DNA of 64,000 bases from Epiperipatus broadwayi (Eukaryota > Onychophora > Udeonychophora > Euonychophora > Peripatidae): assembly GCA_028023455.1 (NCBI GenBank), contig JAQFVV010006232.1, positions 558,001 through 622,000 on the forward strand, given 5' to 3'. The stretch's first letter is position 1, and each line of letters opens with the position of its first letter. The notes under the pieces were generated by a model that saw nothing but the letters and a program-made list of their open reading frames with translations, was not told the DNA's origin and ran no database searches. This document shows, piece after piece, positions 63,145 to 64,000 of the stretch. The translations under genes and the position numbers were made by a program.

Positions 63145-64000
63145 AAGACAGTGATTGGAGCAAGTGCTAAGTGAATACAAAAATGTTTTTGAGAAATTCC
63201 TGAATTAATTCAAGGCAATGAGCACAGAATAAAACTTGTAAGAGATCAGCCATACCCTACTTCACATCAATACTGGGAAGAGGTTGAAGAGTAGATAGGT
63301 AAAATGCTAACGTGGGCAATCATATCCAAGTTCTCATCATCTTTTAACAACCCCATTGTGACAGTAAAGAAGAAGGATAGGTTCATTTGACTATGTTTGG
63401 ATGCAAGACAATTAAATTAAATAACTATCCTTGACACAAGTATTCCTCCATCCATATATGAATTATTGGTAAAATTTCATAATAAAAAGATAGGTATTTT
63501 CATGTTCGATCTAACTGCCAAAAAAACCGCATTTTGGTACAAATAGGTGTCCTTACAATTTTAACTGAATACTTGTTAAAAAATTGGGGCAGAGCTAGTA
63601 CAGGGTCTAGACCAGGTATTATCAGATGAAATAAAAAATTTAGTAGTGAAATATGTCAATGACATAGTTTTAGCCTCAGAAAGTGTAGAAGAACATTTCA
63701 ATCATTTAAAGCAGCTATTGCAATAGTGTTAACAAAAAGGGATCAAAATAAATTTAAAAAAAGAGCAATTTAATGGCATCCAAGGTTAAATTTTTAGGTC
63801 ACATAATAAGTGGGAAAGGAATTCAATTGCACCTTGAAAAAATTCAAGCAATTCAGTAATTTCTGGTTCCCAAAAATAAAGAACATGATCATTTCTAGGA
63901 TTGTGTAATTTTTATAACCGCTTTTATAAAAAAAATTTTTTTAACATGGAGTGGCTACTGCAATTTCTAAAAAAGAGAAAAGACCTTGAGTATGGAGGGT
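63145..64000 (+). pseudogene. Ty3/gypsy reverse transcriptase relic, cut by the window end
   Basis: Frame pieces in order: LSEYKNVFEKF, EHRIKLVRDQPYPTSHQYW, MLTWAIISKFSSSFNNPIV then TVKKKDRF, DLTAKKTAFWY, QVLSDEIKNLVVKYVNDIVL, EHFNHLKQLLQ, KGIKINLKKEQF and FLGLCNF near the end. These are canonical RT blocks. The catalytic YxDD box reads YVND, so one Asp is lost. A gap between the KTAF block and the QVL...DEI block suggests a deletion. RNase H and integrase would follow outside the window. Confidence 0.7.

Noticed and set aside
1-64000. CRISPR arrays, bacterial operons, riboswitches, rRNA genes
   Set aside because: No regularly spaced direct repeats, no prokaryotic gene organisation and no recognisable conserved rRNA sequence were seen.

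Overview
This looks like intergenic or intronic DNA from an invertebrate animal, possibly an arthropod. It is very A+T-rich by eye, has long stretches without coding potential, and carries many decayed transposons (hAT, pogo/Tigger, Penelope-like, RTE and other LINEs, Ty3/gypsy, tRNA-derived SINEs). I found no convincing host gene. A few exon-like stretches lie in a less A+T-rich island at about 24.9-31.4 kb. Nothing indicates bacterial DNA: there are no operons, and the longest intact reading frame belongs to a retrotransposon.

Layout. 1-1.7 kb: hAT transposase relic. 2.0-4.8 kb: a SINE, two Penelope-like (PLE) GIY-YIG fragments in opposite orientation, a repeat with a near-textbook hammerhead ribozyme, and a second SINE with a clear target-site duplication. 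7.3-13.3 kb: two pogo/Tigger-like elements with TA-flanked inverted ends. 13.3-16.4 kb: four successive inverted-repeat loci, three with hammerhead-like cores. 25-30.5 kb: LTR-like sequences. 31.8-35.5 kb: the centrepiece, a PLE GIY-YIG fragment (minus) fused head-to-head to an RTE retrotransposon (plus), flanked by an identical 12-bp direct repeat. 37.0-39.4 kb: further hammerhead-like repeats around a LINE tail. 42.2-43.3 kb: gypsy gag relic. 46.4 and 59.1 kb: more SINE copies. 48.6-49.0 kb: inverted pair of the 4-kb ribozyme repeat. 61.7-64.0 kb: gypsy gag-pol relic running off the window.

Unifying observation. Wherever orientation can be assigned, the foldback loci have the same layout: a minus-strand copy on the left and a plus-strand copy on the right, with element 3' ends pointing outward and truncated 5' ends meeting in the middle. 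The PLE/RTE composite has the same layout but joins two unrelated element classes inside one target-site duplication. My inference is that both DNA ends of a break prime reverse transcription, on the same or different element RNAs, and the truncated cDNAs are then joined. The hammerhead-type self-cleaving motifs fit the published association of such ribozymes with PLEs.

Limits: all alignments were done by eye. Family names rest on recognised protein motifs and boundaries are approximate unless stated otherwise.
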